30,028 nt of DNA. Origin: Scatosoma sp045652965. GTDB taxonomy: Bacteria; Bacillota; Clostridia; Christensenellales; Borkfalkiaceae. The stretch covers positions 1 to 30,028 of the forward strand of contig JAZOLI010000088.1 of the NCBI GenBank assembly GCA_045652965.1. Direction: 5' to 3'. Shown in pieces: positions 13,530 to 20,346 of this stretch; position 1 is the first letter of the stretch; each line of letters begins with the position of its first letter. Under the pieces are notes generated by a model. The model did no database searches. It was not told the DNA's origin and was given only the letters and a program-made list of their open reading frames with translations. A program made the translations under genes and the position numbers.

Positions 13530-15956
13530 ATGAATAAACATATGGAAAATTATACGAATTTAAGAACGAATATACTCCCCATCATCCCCCTTCGTGGCAA
13601 GGTGGCGTTTCCCCATACGCTCGTTTCCTTTGAAGTGGGCAGAGAAATGACGCTCAAAGCCGTCGAACGGGCAACGGCAGGCGGCGATAGGCTCGTGCTC
13701 ATTTGCTCGCAAAGGGTGACGGAAAAGGATGAAATTTCGCCCAATGATCTTTATAGCGTTGGATGCGTAGCGAAAATCCGCACCGCTTCCCAGCTCCAAG
13801 GCGGCGTTATGCGCGTCGTTTGTGAAGTGTTATACCGTGCCAAAGCGCGCGAAATCAACTTGGGTGAAAGTGGATATTTTTGCGCCGTTTGTGATGAATT
13901 AAACCCCATCCACGGCGAAGAAATGTTAGAAGAAGCCTATTTGCGCACGGCAAAAGCACTCGTTAAGGACGTTTTATCCACCGATGGGAAAATCCCCAAG
14001 GAAACGAACGCAAAATTGGAACTTATCCGCGATCCCGATGAATACGTCGACGTTGCCATTTCCGCTATGCGCGTGAAACTCGAAATTAAGCAGCAAATTT
14101 TGGAAGAGCGCAACGTGATCGAACGATTGAAGCTTTTTGAACGTTGCTTGAACGACGAGCTTGAAATTTCTAAAATTGAAAAGAAAATTGCGTCCACCGT
14201 TCGCCAAAACATCGACAAATCGCAAAAGGAATATTTTTTACGCGAACAGATGAAAGCCATTCAAAACGAACTTGGCGACGATGGCAAGGAAGAAGATGAA
14301 TATCGCGAAAAAATTCTTGCCCTTTCTTTGCCTGAAAAATTGCAGGAAAAATGCCTGAAAGAGATTGATCGTATGCGCAAAATGCAAACGTCTTCTCCTG
14401 AATATACCGTCATTTCGGGCTATCTTGATCAAGTGATTGCACTTCCTTGGACACAGGAAACGAAAGATACCGAAACGCTTGAAGATTGTGTAAAAGTGCT
14501 CGATGAAGATCACTATGGGCTTGAAAAAATTAAGGAGCGCATCACCGAATATCTTGCCGTTTTGAAATTGACAAAGAGCATGAAAGCCCCCATTTTGTGC
14601 TTCGTTGGCCCCCCTGGCGTGGGCAAAACGAGTATTGCGAAATCGATCGCGCGTGCGCTTGGTAGAAAATTTGTGCGCATGAGCCTTGGCGGCGTAAAAG
14701 ACGAAGCGGAAATCCGCGGACACCGCCGCACGTATATCGGCGCGATGCCGGGACGTATTTTATACGGCATGAAAAACGCAGGCTCGATCAACCCCGTGTT
14801 CTTGCTCGACGAGATCGACAAAATCACTTCGGATATGCACGGCGATCCTGCCGCGGCGCATTTGGAAGCGCTTGATCCTGAACAAAATTCCACGTTTAGA
14901 GATCGCTATTTAGAGTTTCCCTACGATTTAAGCAAGGTGATGTTTATCACCACGGCTAACTCGCTTGAAACCATTCCTGCGCCCCCTCGCGACCGTATGG
15001 AGATTATTCAGCTTTCGGGCTACACGCTGGAAGAGAAAACGGAAATCGCACGGCGCTATCTCGCGCCCAAACAACTTGCCGCAAACGGCTTGACGAAAAA
15101 CAACGCCTCCTTTACGCAAAAGGGTTTGCGGGTGTTGATCGAAGGTTATACCCGTGAAGCGGGCGTTAGAACACTGGAACGCACGGTGGGCTCGGTGTGC
15201 AGAAAAATTGCCGTGCAATATGCTTCCGATAAATCGCTCCCGCTTGTGAAAGTGGATGAAAACAAAGTGAAACAGCTGCTCGGCGCGCCTATCTTTACGA
15301 TCGATGCCGCGCTTTTAAAACCGCAGGTTGGCGCGGCGGTTGGGCTTGCTTGGACAGCGGTGGGCGGTACGACGCTCACGGTGGAAGCGGCGGTGATCAA
15401 AGGCAAAGGCGAAGTGAAGCTCACGGGTAAGCTTGGCGACGTGATGAAAGAATCTGCACTTGCGGCATTTACCTATCTTCGCGCGCACGCGCAAGAACTT
15501 AAAATAGACCCCGATGTGTTTAAGGAAAACGATTTACACATCCACGTTCCCGAAGGCGCAACCCCTAAAGACGGACCGAGCGCAGGCATTACGCTTGCCA
15601 CAGCGGCGCTCTCCGCGTTTAGCGGCGCTTCCGTGCGTGGGGATATTGCCATGACGGGCGAAATCACTTTGCGTGGCAACGTTTTGCCCATCGGCGGATT
15701 AAAAGAAAAAGCGCTTGCAGCGCGGCGTGTGGGGATTCGCGAAATTATTATCCCCGCAGGCAACGAAAAGGATTTAAAGGAATTGCCCGAAGCGATTAGA
15801 AAAGAGCTTACTTTCTATCCTGTGAAAACCGTTTTGGAAGTGTTTAAACTTGCCTTTGTAGAAAAGACGAACGGCACGATGCCCAAAAAACGGACGAACC
15901 CTAAGCGTATGCCCGTTTTACACGAAGAAACCCAGCAAGAGAGCATTCGCTGTTAA
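13530..15956 (+). CDS. lon: ATP-dependent protease Lon (LonA type)
   Basis: Soluble AAA+ serine protease that removes damaged and regulatory proteins. It has 808 aa, the usual length. The N-terminal LON domain spans about 12-210 (ILPIIPLRGKVAFPHT). Walker A GPPGVGKT is at 360-367 and Walker B FLLDEID at 424-430. The proteolytic dyad is Ser684 (KDGPSAG) and Lys727 (GGLKEKAL). The start codon is ambiguous: ATG 13530 and ATG 13542 are both possible, and neither has a strong ribosome binding site. It is followed by engB 15 bp later, as in Bacillus lonA-ysxC. In related bacteria the pair sits next to clpX; here about 10 kb of other genes separates them. Confidence 0.96.
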   Translation: MNKHMENYTNLRTNILPIIPLRGKVAFPHTLVSFEVGREMTLKAVERATAGGDRLVLICSQRVTEKDEISPNDLYSVGCVAKIRTASQLQGGVMRVVCEVLYRAKAREINLGESGYFCAVCDELNPIHGEEMLEEAYLRTAKALVKDVLSTDGKIPKETNAKLELIRDPDEYVDVAISAMRVKLEIKQQILEERNVIERLKLFERCLNDELEISKIEKKIASTVRQNIDKSQKEYFLREQMKAIQNELGDDGKEEDEYREKILALSLPEKLQEKCLKEIDRMRKMQTSSPEYTVISGYLDQVIALPWTQETKDTETLEDCVKVLDEDHYGLEKIKERITEYLAVLKLTKSMKAPILCFVGPPGVGKTSIAKSIARALGRKFVRMSLGGVKDEAEIRGHRRTYIGAMPGRILYGMKNAGSINPVFLLDEIDKITSDMHGDPAAAHLEALDPEQNSTFRDRYLEFPYDLSKVMFITTANSLETIPAPPRDRMEIIQLSGYTLEEKTEIARRYLAPKQLAANGLTKNNASFTQKGLRVLIEGYTREAGVRTLERTVGSVCRKIAVQYASDKSLPLVKVDENKVKQLLGAPIFTIDAALLKPQVGAAVGLAWTAVGGTTLTVEAAVIKGKGEVKLTGKLGDVMKESALAAFTYLRAHAQELKIDPDVFKENDLHIHVPEGATPKDGPSAGITLATAALSAFSGASVRGDIAMTGEITLRGNVLPIGGLKEKALAARRVGIREIIIPAGNEKDLKELPEAIRKELTFYPVKTVLEVFKLAFVEKTNGTMPKKRTNPKRMPVLHEETQQESIRC

Positions 15957-15971
15957 GCAAAAGGAGCTACC

Positions 15972-16655
15972 ATGTACGAAACGAACGAGAAAAAGCAACC
16001 GCTTATCATCAAAAACGCAACGTTTATCACGTCCGCTGCAAGAGCGGATCAGTTTATCACACCGCAAAAGCCTATGATTGCCGTTTGCGGTAAATCGAAC
16101 GTGGGAAAAAGCTCGTTTATCAATATGCTGGCAAACCGAAAAAAACTTGCAAAAACGAGCAGTGAACCAGGGCGTACGCGGCTTGTTAATTATTTTGATT
16201 TCGGCGAGTTTATTCTTGCCGATCTTCCAGGCTACGGCTTTGCACGCGTTTCTAAAACGGAAAAGGAAAAATGGGCGAAAACGCTGGATGCGTTCTTTAA
16301 AAACAAGGAGCAAATCGCGCACGTGTTTATGCTTGCCGATTCTCGCCATGATCCCACGGCGGACGATATGCAAATGTTGCAATTTTTGCATTATCACACC
16401 CTACCCTTTACCGTGGTGCTCACCAAAGCGGACAAGCTTTCCAAAATGAAGCTCAAAGAACATATCCGCGCGATTGCCGCCGATTTATATTTGGGCGTAG
16501 AAAACCTGCTCGCAACCAGCGCGGAAACAGGCTTCGGCAAAACGGACGTTTTACAAAAAATTAAAGAAGTGATCGAGTTTTCCACAAATCCTTTGCTCGG
16601 CGAAGAAAATGAAGATGACGAAGAAGAAGCGGACGAAGTGGAAGAGGTGGAATAA
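15972..16655 (+). CDS. engB: Ribosome biogenesis GTP-binding protein EngB/YsxC
   Basis: Essential GTPase for 50S subunit assembly (also named YihA/YsxC). It has 227 aa. G motifs: G1 GKSNVGKSS (40-48), G2 Thr68 (EPGRTR), G3 DLPG (84-87), G4 TKAD (151-154), G5 TSAETG (182-187). The last 20 residues form an acidic Glu/Asp tail that is longer than in Bacillus YsxC. AAGGAGCT precedes the ATG. It is co-transcribed with lon, and its stop overlaps the next start by one base (TAATG). Confidence 0.95.
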   Translation: MYETNEKKQPLIIKNATFITSAARADQFITPQKPMIAVCGKSNVGKSSFINMLANRKKLAKTSSEPGRTRLVNYFDFGEFILADLPGYGFARVSKTEKEKWAKTLDAFFKNKEQIAHVFMLADSRHDPTADDMQMLQFLHYHTLPFTVVLTKADKLSKMKLKEHIRAIAADLYLGVENLLATSAETGFGKTDVLQKIKEVIEFSTNPLLGEENEDDEEEADEVEEVE

Positions 16656-17224
16656 TGGACGGTTTTTTAAAAGAATGGTATGGAATTTTGGTGTTCGTTC
16701 TCTTTGATTTTGCGGCGCTTATTTTAATTGCTTCCATCACCTATCGTTGGTTGTTTAAACGCGTTTTCGATTTTATCATTTCGCTCCTTTGCATCGTGGC
16801 GACGTCGCCTATATTATTGTATATGTACGTGCGCGCGCGTAAGGCGAAAAAACAGGGAAAAATCGACGAGATTTTTGTGCTTGAGCCCTTTGTCGGAAAG
16901 AAAGGAAAAATGATTTTTTTACACCGTTTTAACGGCAATGAGAGCAAGTGGTCATATCTTGCACGACTGTTCGATTTGTTCTTGGGTCGCCTTTCTTTGA
17001 TTGGCTACGAGCCGTTGACGGAAGCGGAATGCGAAACGTTAACCGAAACGCAATTCGATCGGCATATTGCTAGACCTGGGCTGATAAAGCCTTATAAGGT
17101 GGAAGGAAAAAGCAAAGAAGAAATGCTTGCATTCGACGAAAATTACGCTTGGAATTTTTCCTTGTTTGGCGATTTAAAAATATTTTATAAATGGCTTCTC
17201 AAAAAAATACGCGGTCAAAACTGA
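16655..17224 (+). CDS. Bacterial sugar transferase homologue, possibly inactive
   Basis: A 189-aa protein of the polyprenyl-phosphate sugar-phosphotransferase fold (PglC/WcaJ/EpsL type). It has a membrane helix at about 10-29 and the re-entrant hydrophobic segment KRVFDFIISLLCIVATSP (35-52). Family landmarks are LSLIGYEPL (113-121, normally LSLVGPRPL) and RPGLIKPYKV (140-149, normally RPGLTGLAQV), ending WNFSLFGDLKIFYKW. The catalytic Asp-Glu pair of the SLDELPQL motif should fall at residues 100-101, where Ser-Tyr is found (KWSYLARLF). It may thus be a pseudoenzyme or use other residues. It overlaps the engB stop by one base, so it depends on the lon-engB transcript. Its stop codon lies in the terminator stem. 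Together with the Wzz/BY-kinase pair 3.3 kb upstream it hints at a dispersed polysaccharide function. Confidence 0.75.
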   Translation: MDGFLKEWYGILVFVLFDFAALILIASITYRWLFKRVFDFIISLLCIVATSPILLYMYVRARKAKKQGKIDEIFVLEPFVGKKGKMIFLHRFNGNESKWSYLARLFDLFLGRLSLIGYEPLTEAECETLTETQFDRHIARPGLIKPYKVEGKSKEEMLAFDENYAWNFSLFGDLKIFYKWLLKKIRGQN

Positions 17225-17236
17225 CCGCGTGTCTTT
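17209..17236. terminator. Bidirectional terminator over the stop codon of the sugar-transferase-like gene
   Basis: ACGCGGTCA (17209-17217) pairs with TGACCGCGT (17222-17230) around AAAC; TCTTTTTT follows on the plus strand and ATTTTTTTG on the minus strand. It serves both convergent genes and contains the TGA stop of the plus-strand gene. Confidence 0.92.
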
Positions 17237-17249
17237 TTTATAGCCCTTC

Positions 17250-17696
17250 TTATAAATATTCTTTCCACGTTTTTTCAAAGCGTTCTTCCGCTTCAATCAT
17301 CTCGTGAAGAAGCGCCACGATTTCATCTCTTGCATCTTTATAAGTGTCCCCTGCAGAAGTGCGAAGCGCGGAAATTCCCATCACCGTGCCTTGGAGCATC
17401 ATATCCGCAATGTGCGAACGGGAGTTGTCGGTGAGCGTGTTCATCTTGATAGAACCCCACATCATTGCTTTTTTAAACATGTTGGGCTCTTTGAGTTCAA
17501 TGCCTCGATCTTTTGCAATTTGTGCAGCGCGCGCGGAGAATTTCTCATATTCTTCGTGTTCCAAATGCAATTCTTCTTTCACTTTTTCATCTTCTACTTG
17601 GGGGAGTATGTCTGAGATCGATTGGAGTGCAAGTTGTGCGTTCCTGTAAATTTCCGCTAAAATTTCTTCTGCCTGTTTTTTATCTTGATTTTCCAT
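17250..17696 (-). CDS. Hypothetical helical protein, ferritin-like in pattern
   Basis: A 148-aa soluble protein predicted to be almost all alpha-helical, in four long amphipathic segments. It lacks a signal peptide or membrane helix. Helix 2 carries ELHLEHEEYEKF and the last helix LLHEMIEAEERFEKTW, a Glu/His spacing reminiscent of ferritin-like or DUF2383-type four-helix bundles, but no full di-iron motif can be asserted. A strong AAGGAG ribosome binding site precedes the ATG at 17696. It is divergent from rplU and convergent with the sugar-transferase-like gene. I do not know its function; a stress or spore-coat-associated ferritin-like role would be a guess. Confidence 0.75.
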   Translation of the reverse strand: MENQDKKQAEEILAEIYRNAQLALQSISDILPQVEDEKVKEELHLEHEEYEKFSARAAQIAKDRGIELKEPNMFKKAMMWGSIKMNTLTDNSRSHIADMMLQGTVMGISALRTSAGDTYKDARDEIVALLHEMIEAEERFEKTWKEYL

Positions 17697-17756
17697 AGAT
17701 ATTTTCTCCTTTTTTATTATTTTTGAGTAAATTTATAAAAAATATACAAAAATCGC

Positions 17757-17786
17757 TTGACGAAACCTTTTTAAATGTGGTATAGT
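17757..17786 (+). promoter_or_regulatory. Extended -10 promoter of rplU-rpmA
   Basis: TTGACG (17757-17762), 18-bp spacer, TATAGT (17781-17786) with upstream TGG, an extended -10. Confidence 0.8.
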
Positions 17787-17790
17787 TATA

Positions 17791-17880
17791 CCCGAGCCGA
17801 TAGAAACGGGCTTTTTTAAGCAGCTCTAAATTAGGGCACGCCTTGGATTCTTCGAGACTGGAAAGAGGAGGTATTATATC
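17791..17880 (+). promoter_or_regulatory. Structured leader upstream of rplU (L21-leader candidate)
   Basis: About 90 nt of non-coding leader between promoter and rplU. A small hairpin AGCC (17795-17798)/GGCT (17809-17812) followed by TTTTT looks like an early attenuator; a second stem pairs GCTCTA with TAGGGC (17823-17837). AGAGGAGG near 17868-17875 is the ribosome binding site. Firmicute rplU genes often have an autoregulatory leader; I cannot confirm the Rfam fold by eye. Confidence 0.45.
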
Positions 17881-17882
17881 TT

Positions 17883-18188
17883 ATGTACGCTATTATCGAC
17901 AACGGCAACAAGCAGTATAAAGTGGCGGAAGGCGACGTAGTTCGCGTGGAAAAACTCGCAGCGAACGAAGGCGACGTGGTTAGCTTCAAAGTGCTTATGG
18001 TTGCAGACGAAAACGGTATTAAGACGGGCGCGGAAGTTGCAAATGCAAAAGTTAGCGCAACGGTTGTTAAACAAGACAAAGCGAAAAAGATTATCGTTTT
18101 CAAGTATAAAGCAAAGAAGAACGAACGTAAGAAGCAGGGTCATAGACAACCCTTCACCGCTGTTAAAGTTGAAAAAATCGAACTCTAA
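17883..18188 (+). CDS. rplU: 50S ribosomal protein L21
   Basis: A 101-aa ribosomal protein that binds 23S rRNA. The typical start MYAIIDNGNKQYKV and the basic C-terminal block KKNERKKQGHRQPFT (family signature) are visible. It heads the rplU-rpmA operon. In most Firmicutes ysxB/prp lies between rplU and rpmA, but here only 58 bp separate the two genes. In many Clostridia rng lies directly upstream; here rng is 12 kb away on the other strand. Confidence 0.97.
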   Translation: MYAIIDNGNKQYKVAEGDVVRVEKLAANEGDVVSFKVLMVADENGIKTGAEVANAKVSATVVKQDKAKKIIVFKYKAKKNERKKQGHRQPFTAVKVEKIEL

Positions 18189-18246
18189 TGGCAACCGTTT
18201 CCTTTATGGAAACCACACGAATTTTTGATTATAAGGAGAGATAAAA

Positions 18247-18528
18247 ATGATTTTCATCAGTTTATTCGCTCATAAGAAAGGTACGGGTTCTTCCCACAAC
18301 GGAAGAGACAGCGAGGCTAAACGTCTTGGCACAAAGCGCAGCGACGGTCAAGCAGTTCTCGCGGGTAATATTCTCGTTCGCCAAAGAGGCACGAAAATTC
18401 ATCCCGGCACGAACGTAGGTATCGGCAAAGACGATACGCTCTTCGCGCTTGTTGACGGCGTCGTTCGTTACGAAAGAATGGGCAAAGATAAGAAAAAGGC
18501 TAGCGTTTATCCTGTGGCTAACGCTTAA
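18247..18528 (+). CDS. rpmA: 50S ribosomal protein L27 with Prp-type N-terminal extension
   Basis: A 93-aa ribosomal protein of the peptidyl-transferase region. AAGGAGAG lies upstream of the ATG. The N-terminus MIFISLFAHKKGTGSS carries an extension before AHKKG. In Firmicutes such an extension (…LFAHKKG) is cleaved after Phe by the cysteine protease Prp, exposing the functional Ala-led tail; here the cut would be between Phe7 and Ala8. The rest (NGRDSEAKRLGTKRSDGQ, IHPGTNVGIGKDDTLFA) is canonical. The processing protease gene is not in its usual place between rplU and rpmA, nor anywhere else in the window. Confidence 0.97.
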   Translation: MIFISLFAHKKGTGSSHNGRDSEAKRLGTKRSDGQAVLAGNILVRQRGTKIHPGTNVGIGKDDTLFALVDGVVRYERMGKDKKKASVYPVANA

Positions 18529-18550
18529 ATTAAGCCAAAACAAAAAATTA

Positions 18551-18580
18551 AAACCCGACCATAAAAGTCGGGTTTTTTTT
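18551..18580. terminator. Bidirectional terminator between rpmA and rsmG
   Basis: AAACCCGAC (18551-18559), 7-nt loop, GTCGGGTTT (18567-18575), then a T run. On the minus strand the stem is followed by TAATTTTTTG, so it can also end rsmG transcripts. Confidence 0.92.
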
Positions 18581-18646
18581 CTCTAATTTTATTCGTTTTT
18601 TTACATTTGCCATAGGCAGGTATGCGTTGAACGCTTCTTTATATGC

Positions 18647-19333
18647 TTATAAAGGATCTTTGCGCTCTTTGCCCTGACCGCGTGGATATCTTGGCGGAGT
18701 GGGTTTGGTCTTTTTCACGATAGCAAGCGTGCGATCTCCATAATTTTCAGGCAAGGAATAGGAAATGACGTTTTCAAGCTTTCCCCCTAAACATTTGTAA
18801 GCCGTTTCCGCTTCTCTAATTTCCGTTTGATCTCCGCTTTTATAAGCAACGAACGTGCCCCCCACTTTAACAAAAGGCAGGCAATATTCGGAAAGTGTGT
18901 TCATTCTCGCAACGGCGCGCGCGGTGGCGTGATCGTAGCGTTCTCTAAATTTTTTATCCTTTGCGCATGTTTCCGCCCGTAAGTTATAAATATTCATTTT
19001 TGAAAAACCGAGTTTATCCACAACCACTTGTAAAAATTCGCATTTTTTACCCACGCTTTCAAACAAATCAAAAGCAAGATCGGGGCGTAAAATTTTTAAA
19101 ACGATAGAAGGAAAACCAGCTCCTGAGCCAATCTCCGCAACAAATGCGCCTTGTTTGAAAAAACTTTCTCCCATCGCACTATCCAAAAAGTGCTTAAAAG
19201 CCATGTCTTTCTCTTCTAAAATGGTCGTAAGATTATATTTTTCGTTATATTCGAGCAAAAGAGAGCGAAAAATTTCAAATTGCTCCCGTTTTTCACCGTT
19301 TATTAAATTTTGATAAAATTCAGCTGTTTCCAT
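18647..19333 (-). CDS. rsmG: 16S rRNA (guanine(527)-N7)-methyltransferase RsmG
   Basis: SAM-dependent methyltransferase (GidB) for 16S rRNA, found beside the origin in many bacteria. It has 228 aa from ATG 19333 (METAEFYQN). Motifs: FLDSAMG, SAM motif I AEIGSGAGFPS and HATARAVARMNTLSEY. Upstream in-frame ATGs at 19342 and 19369 are less likely, because the -10 box TATAAT lies at 19346-19341 and overlaps the ATG at 19342. With the start at 19333 only 7 nt separate the -10 box from the start codon, so the mRNA would be leaderless or nearly so. The C-terminal basic tail (RYPRGQGKERKDPL) is usual. The usual partners mnmG and mnmE are not next to it. Confidence 0.93.
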   Translation of the reverse strand: METAEFYQNLINGEKREQFEIFRSLLLEYNEKYNLTTILEEKDMAFKHFLDSAMGESFFKQGAFVAEIGSGAGFPSIVLKILRPDLAFDLFESVGKKCEFLQVVVDKLGFSKMNIYNLRAETCAKDKKFRERYDHATARAVARMNTLSEYCLPFVKVGGTFVAYKSGDQTEIREAETAYKCLGGKLENVISYSLPENYGDRTLAIVKKTKPTPPRYPRGQGKERKDPL

Positions 19334-19340
19334 AGCTTTC

Positions 19341-19370
19341 ATTATAACACGCTTTGATAAAAATATCAAA
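19341..19370 (-). promoter_or_regulatory. SigmaA promoter of rsmG overlapping an 18-bp palindrome
   Basis: Minus strand: TTGATA (19369-19364), 17-bp spacer, TATAAT (19346-19341). The -35 box is one arm of TTTGATA-n4-TATCAAA (19353-19370), a possible operator. A DnaA-box-like sequence starts 3 bp further (19373). Confidence 0.75.
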
Positions 19371-19372
19371 CG

Positions 19373-19690
19373 TTTTCCACTTGATTGTGTAAAAGTATTT
19401 TAAAGAATTCCACTATGTGGATAAAATTTGTGGAAACAAAATTTATTTTAATTTTTATACATTTATTTTTTATAATTATTCATTTTTTTAATTTATTATT
19501 TTTTATCTTTTCCACCTTTCCACAATTTATTCACAGGTTTGTCCACCTATTTTTTTGCCTTTATCCACTCTCTTTAAAAGAGCAAAAAAGTGAGAATATA
19601 TAAGCTTTTTAATAAATACAGAATAGGTTTTCCACATTTCCACAACACCCTACTAATACTACTACTATTATTAATTTAAATATAACTATT
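19373..19690 (+). other. oriC: Chromosomal replication origin region oriC (incC-like) with DnaA boxes
   Basis: AT-rich gene-free stretch. DnaA boxes (consensus TTATCCACA): a perfect one in reverse at 19416-19424; TTATTCACA at 19527-19535; TTATCCACT at 19561-19569; TTTTCCACA at 19628-19636. Weaker ones with two mismatches lie at 19373, 19429 (reverse), 19508, 19516, 19539 and 19636. The last pair abuts ACACCC, the DnaA-trio element and then an AT-rich segment. Order and polarity (boxes, GC spacer, trios, AT-rich unwinding DNA, then dnaN downstream) match the dnaA-dnaN intergenic origin of Bacillus. The gene context rsmG, dnaN, rpmH, rnpA, yidC, jag is that of a Firmicute origin, but dnaA itself is missing. 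The open frame of 72 codons inside (19385-19603) is low-complexity and not a gene. Confidence 0.87.
19650..19673 (+). other. DnaA-trio element and unwinding start
   Basis: Eight consecutive triplets CTA (twice), ATA, CTA (three times), TTA (twice), directly after ACACCC and a DnaA-box pair. This fits the DnaA-trio consensus (complement of 3'-(G/A)AT-5') that guides DnaA onto a single strand. AT-rich sequence (19671-19690) follows. Confidence 0.8.
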
Positions 19691-19702
19691 CAATGAACGA
19701 GC

Positions 19703-19730
19703 TTGACAAAAAAAATTTTTTAGCTATAAT
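19703..19730 (+). promoter_or_regulatory. SigmaA promoter of the SLOG gene
   Basis: TTGACA (19703-19708), 16-bp spacer, TATAAT (19725-19730). The ATG at 19740 is only 9 nt after the -10 box, and no ribosome binding site fits between, so a leaderless mRNA is predicted. Confidence 0.8.
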
Positions 19731-19739
19731 AAAGATACT

Positions 19740-20234
19740 ATGCAATCAACACAATTAACGTTTGAAAAAATACCAATAAAAAACTGTGCTTTCACGGGGC
19801 ATCGGGAGTTAGATAAAAGTTTTTCTTTAGAAAAACTTGAAAAAGAAGTGTTAAATCTTGCTGAAAAGGGAGCCACTAATTTTTTTTGTGGGATGGCGAA
19901 AGGGTTTGACCTTTGTGCCGCGGAAGTTGTTTTAAAAATAAAAGAAATTTATAAAAACGTGAAGCTTGTTGCATGCATACCCTTCTACGGTCAGGAAAAA
20001 AATTATACACAAGAAGATAAAAAAAGAAACGTTGAAATTATAAAAAAATGTGATTTAAAAATAACGCTTTCTCAAAATTTTTATAAGGGGTGTTCCCTTG
20101 CAAGAGATCGTTATATGGCGGATAATGCAGATATGCTTGTGGCATACTTAAAAAAACAAACGGGCGGAACGGCTTACACGGTTTCTTATTTTAGAAAAAA
20201 ATATCCCGAAAAAGAAATCTTTTTTATAGAATAA
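19740..20234 (+). CDS. SLOG-family protein (YpsA/DUF1273-like)
   Basis: A 164-aa protein of the SLOG (SMF/DprA-LOG) Rossmann-like superfamily, thought to bind nucleotide-derived ligands. Family landmarks: CAFTGHRE (16-23), FFCGMAKGFDLCAAE (48-62), ARDRYMADNADMLVAY (121-136) and TGGTAYT (141-147). Bacillus YpsA of this group affects cell division and stress response, but the biochemical role is not established. It sits exactly where dnaA would be expected, between the origin unwinding segment and dnaN. Coding is AT-rich with long Lys/Phe runs, unlike dnaN, which hints at later insertion. It has its own promoter and is predicted to be leaderless. Whether it touches replication control is speculation from position only. 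Confidence 0.85.
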   Translation: MQSTQLTFEKIPIKNCAFTGHRELDKSFSLEKLEKEVLNLAEKGATNFFCGMAKGFDLCAAEVVLKIKEIYKNVKLVACIPFYGQEKNYTQEDKKRNVEIIKKCDLKITLSQNFYKGCSLARDRYMADNADMLVAYLKKQTGGTAYTVSYFRKKYPEKEIFFIE

Positions 20235-20285
20235 AAAAAGCCATAAAAAAAGGTATGAAATTCTTTTGTTTTCTTAGGTTTTTGC

Positions 20286-20336
20286 TTGCAAAAAAAAGGG
20301 TTTTATGGTAAAATAAAAGAAGATAAAAATAAGGAG
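20286..20336 (+). promoter_or_regulatory. Promoter and ribosome binding site of dnaN
   Basis: TTGCAA (20286-20291), 17-bp spacer, TAAAAT (20309-20314) preceded by TGG (extended -10); AAGGAG at 20331-20336. It shows that dnaN here has its own promoter rather than being read from dnaA. Confidence 0.7.
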
Positions 20337-20346
20337 CTAAAAATTT

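Noticed and set aside
17791..17812. Full intrinsic terminator before rplU
   Set aside because: The stem is only about 4 bp and lies too close to the transcription start; kept only as part of a possible leader.
19385..19603. 72-codon open frame in the origin region
   Set aside because: Ile/Phe/Leu low complexity from AT-rich DNA; it consists of DnaA boxes and spacer, without a ribosome binding site.
19373..19740. parS (Spo0J) sites near the origin
   Set aside because: No sequence close to TGTTNCACGTGAAACA was seen in either gene-free region.
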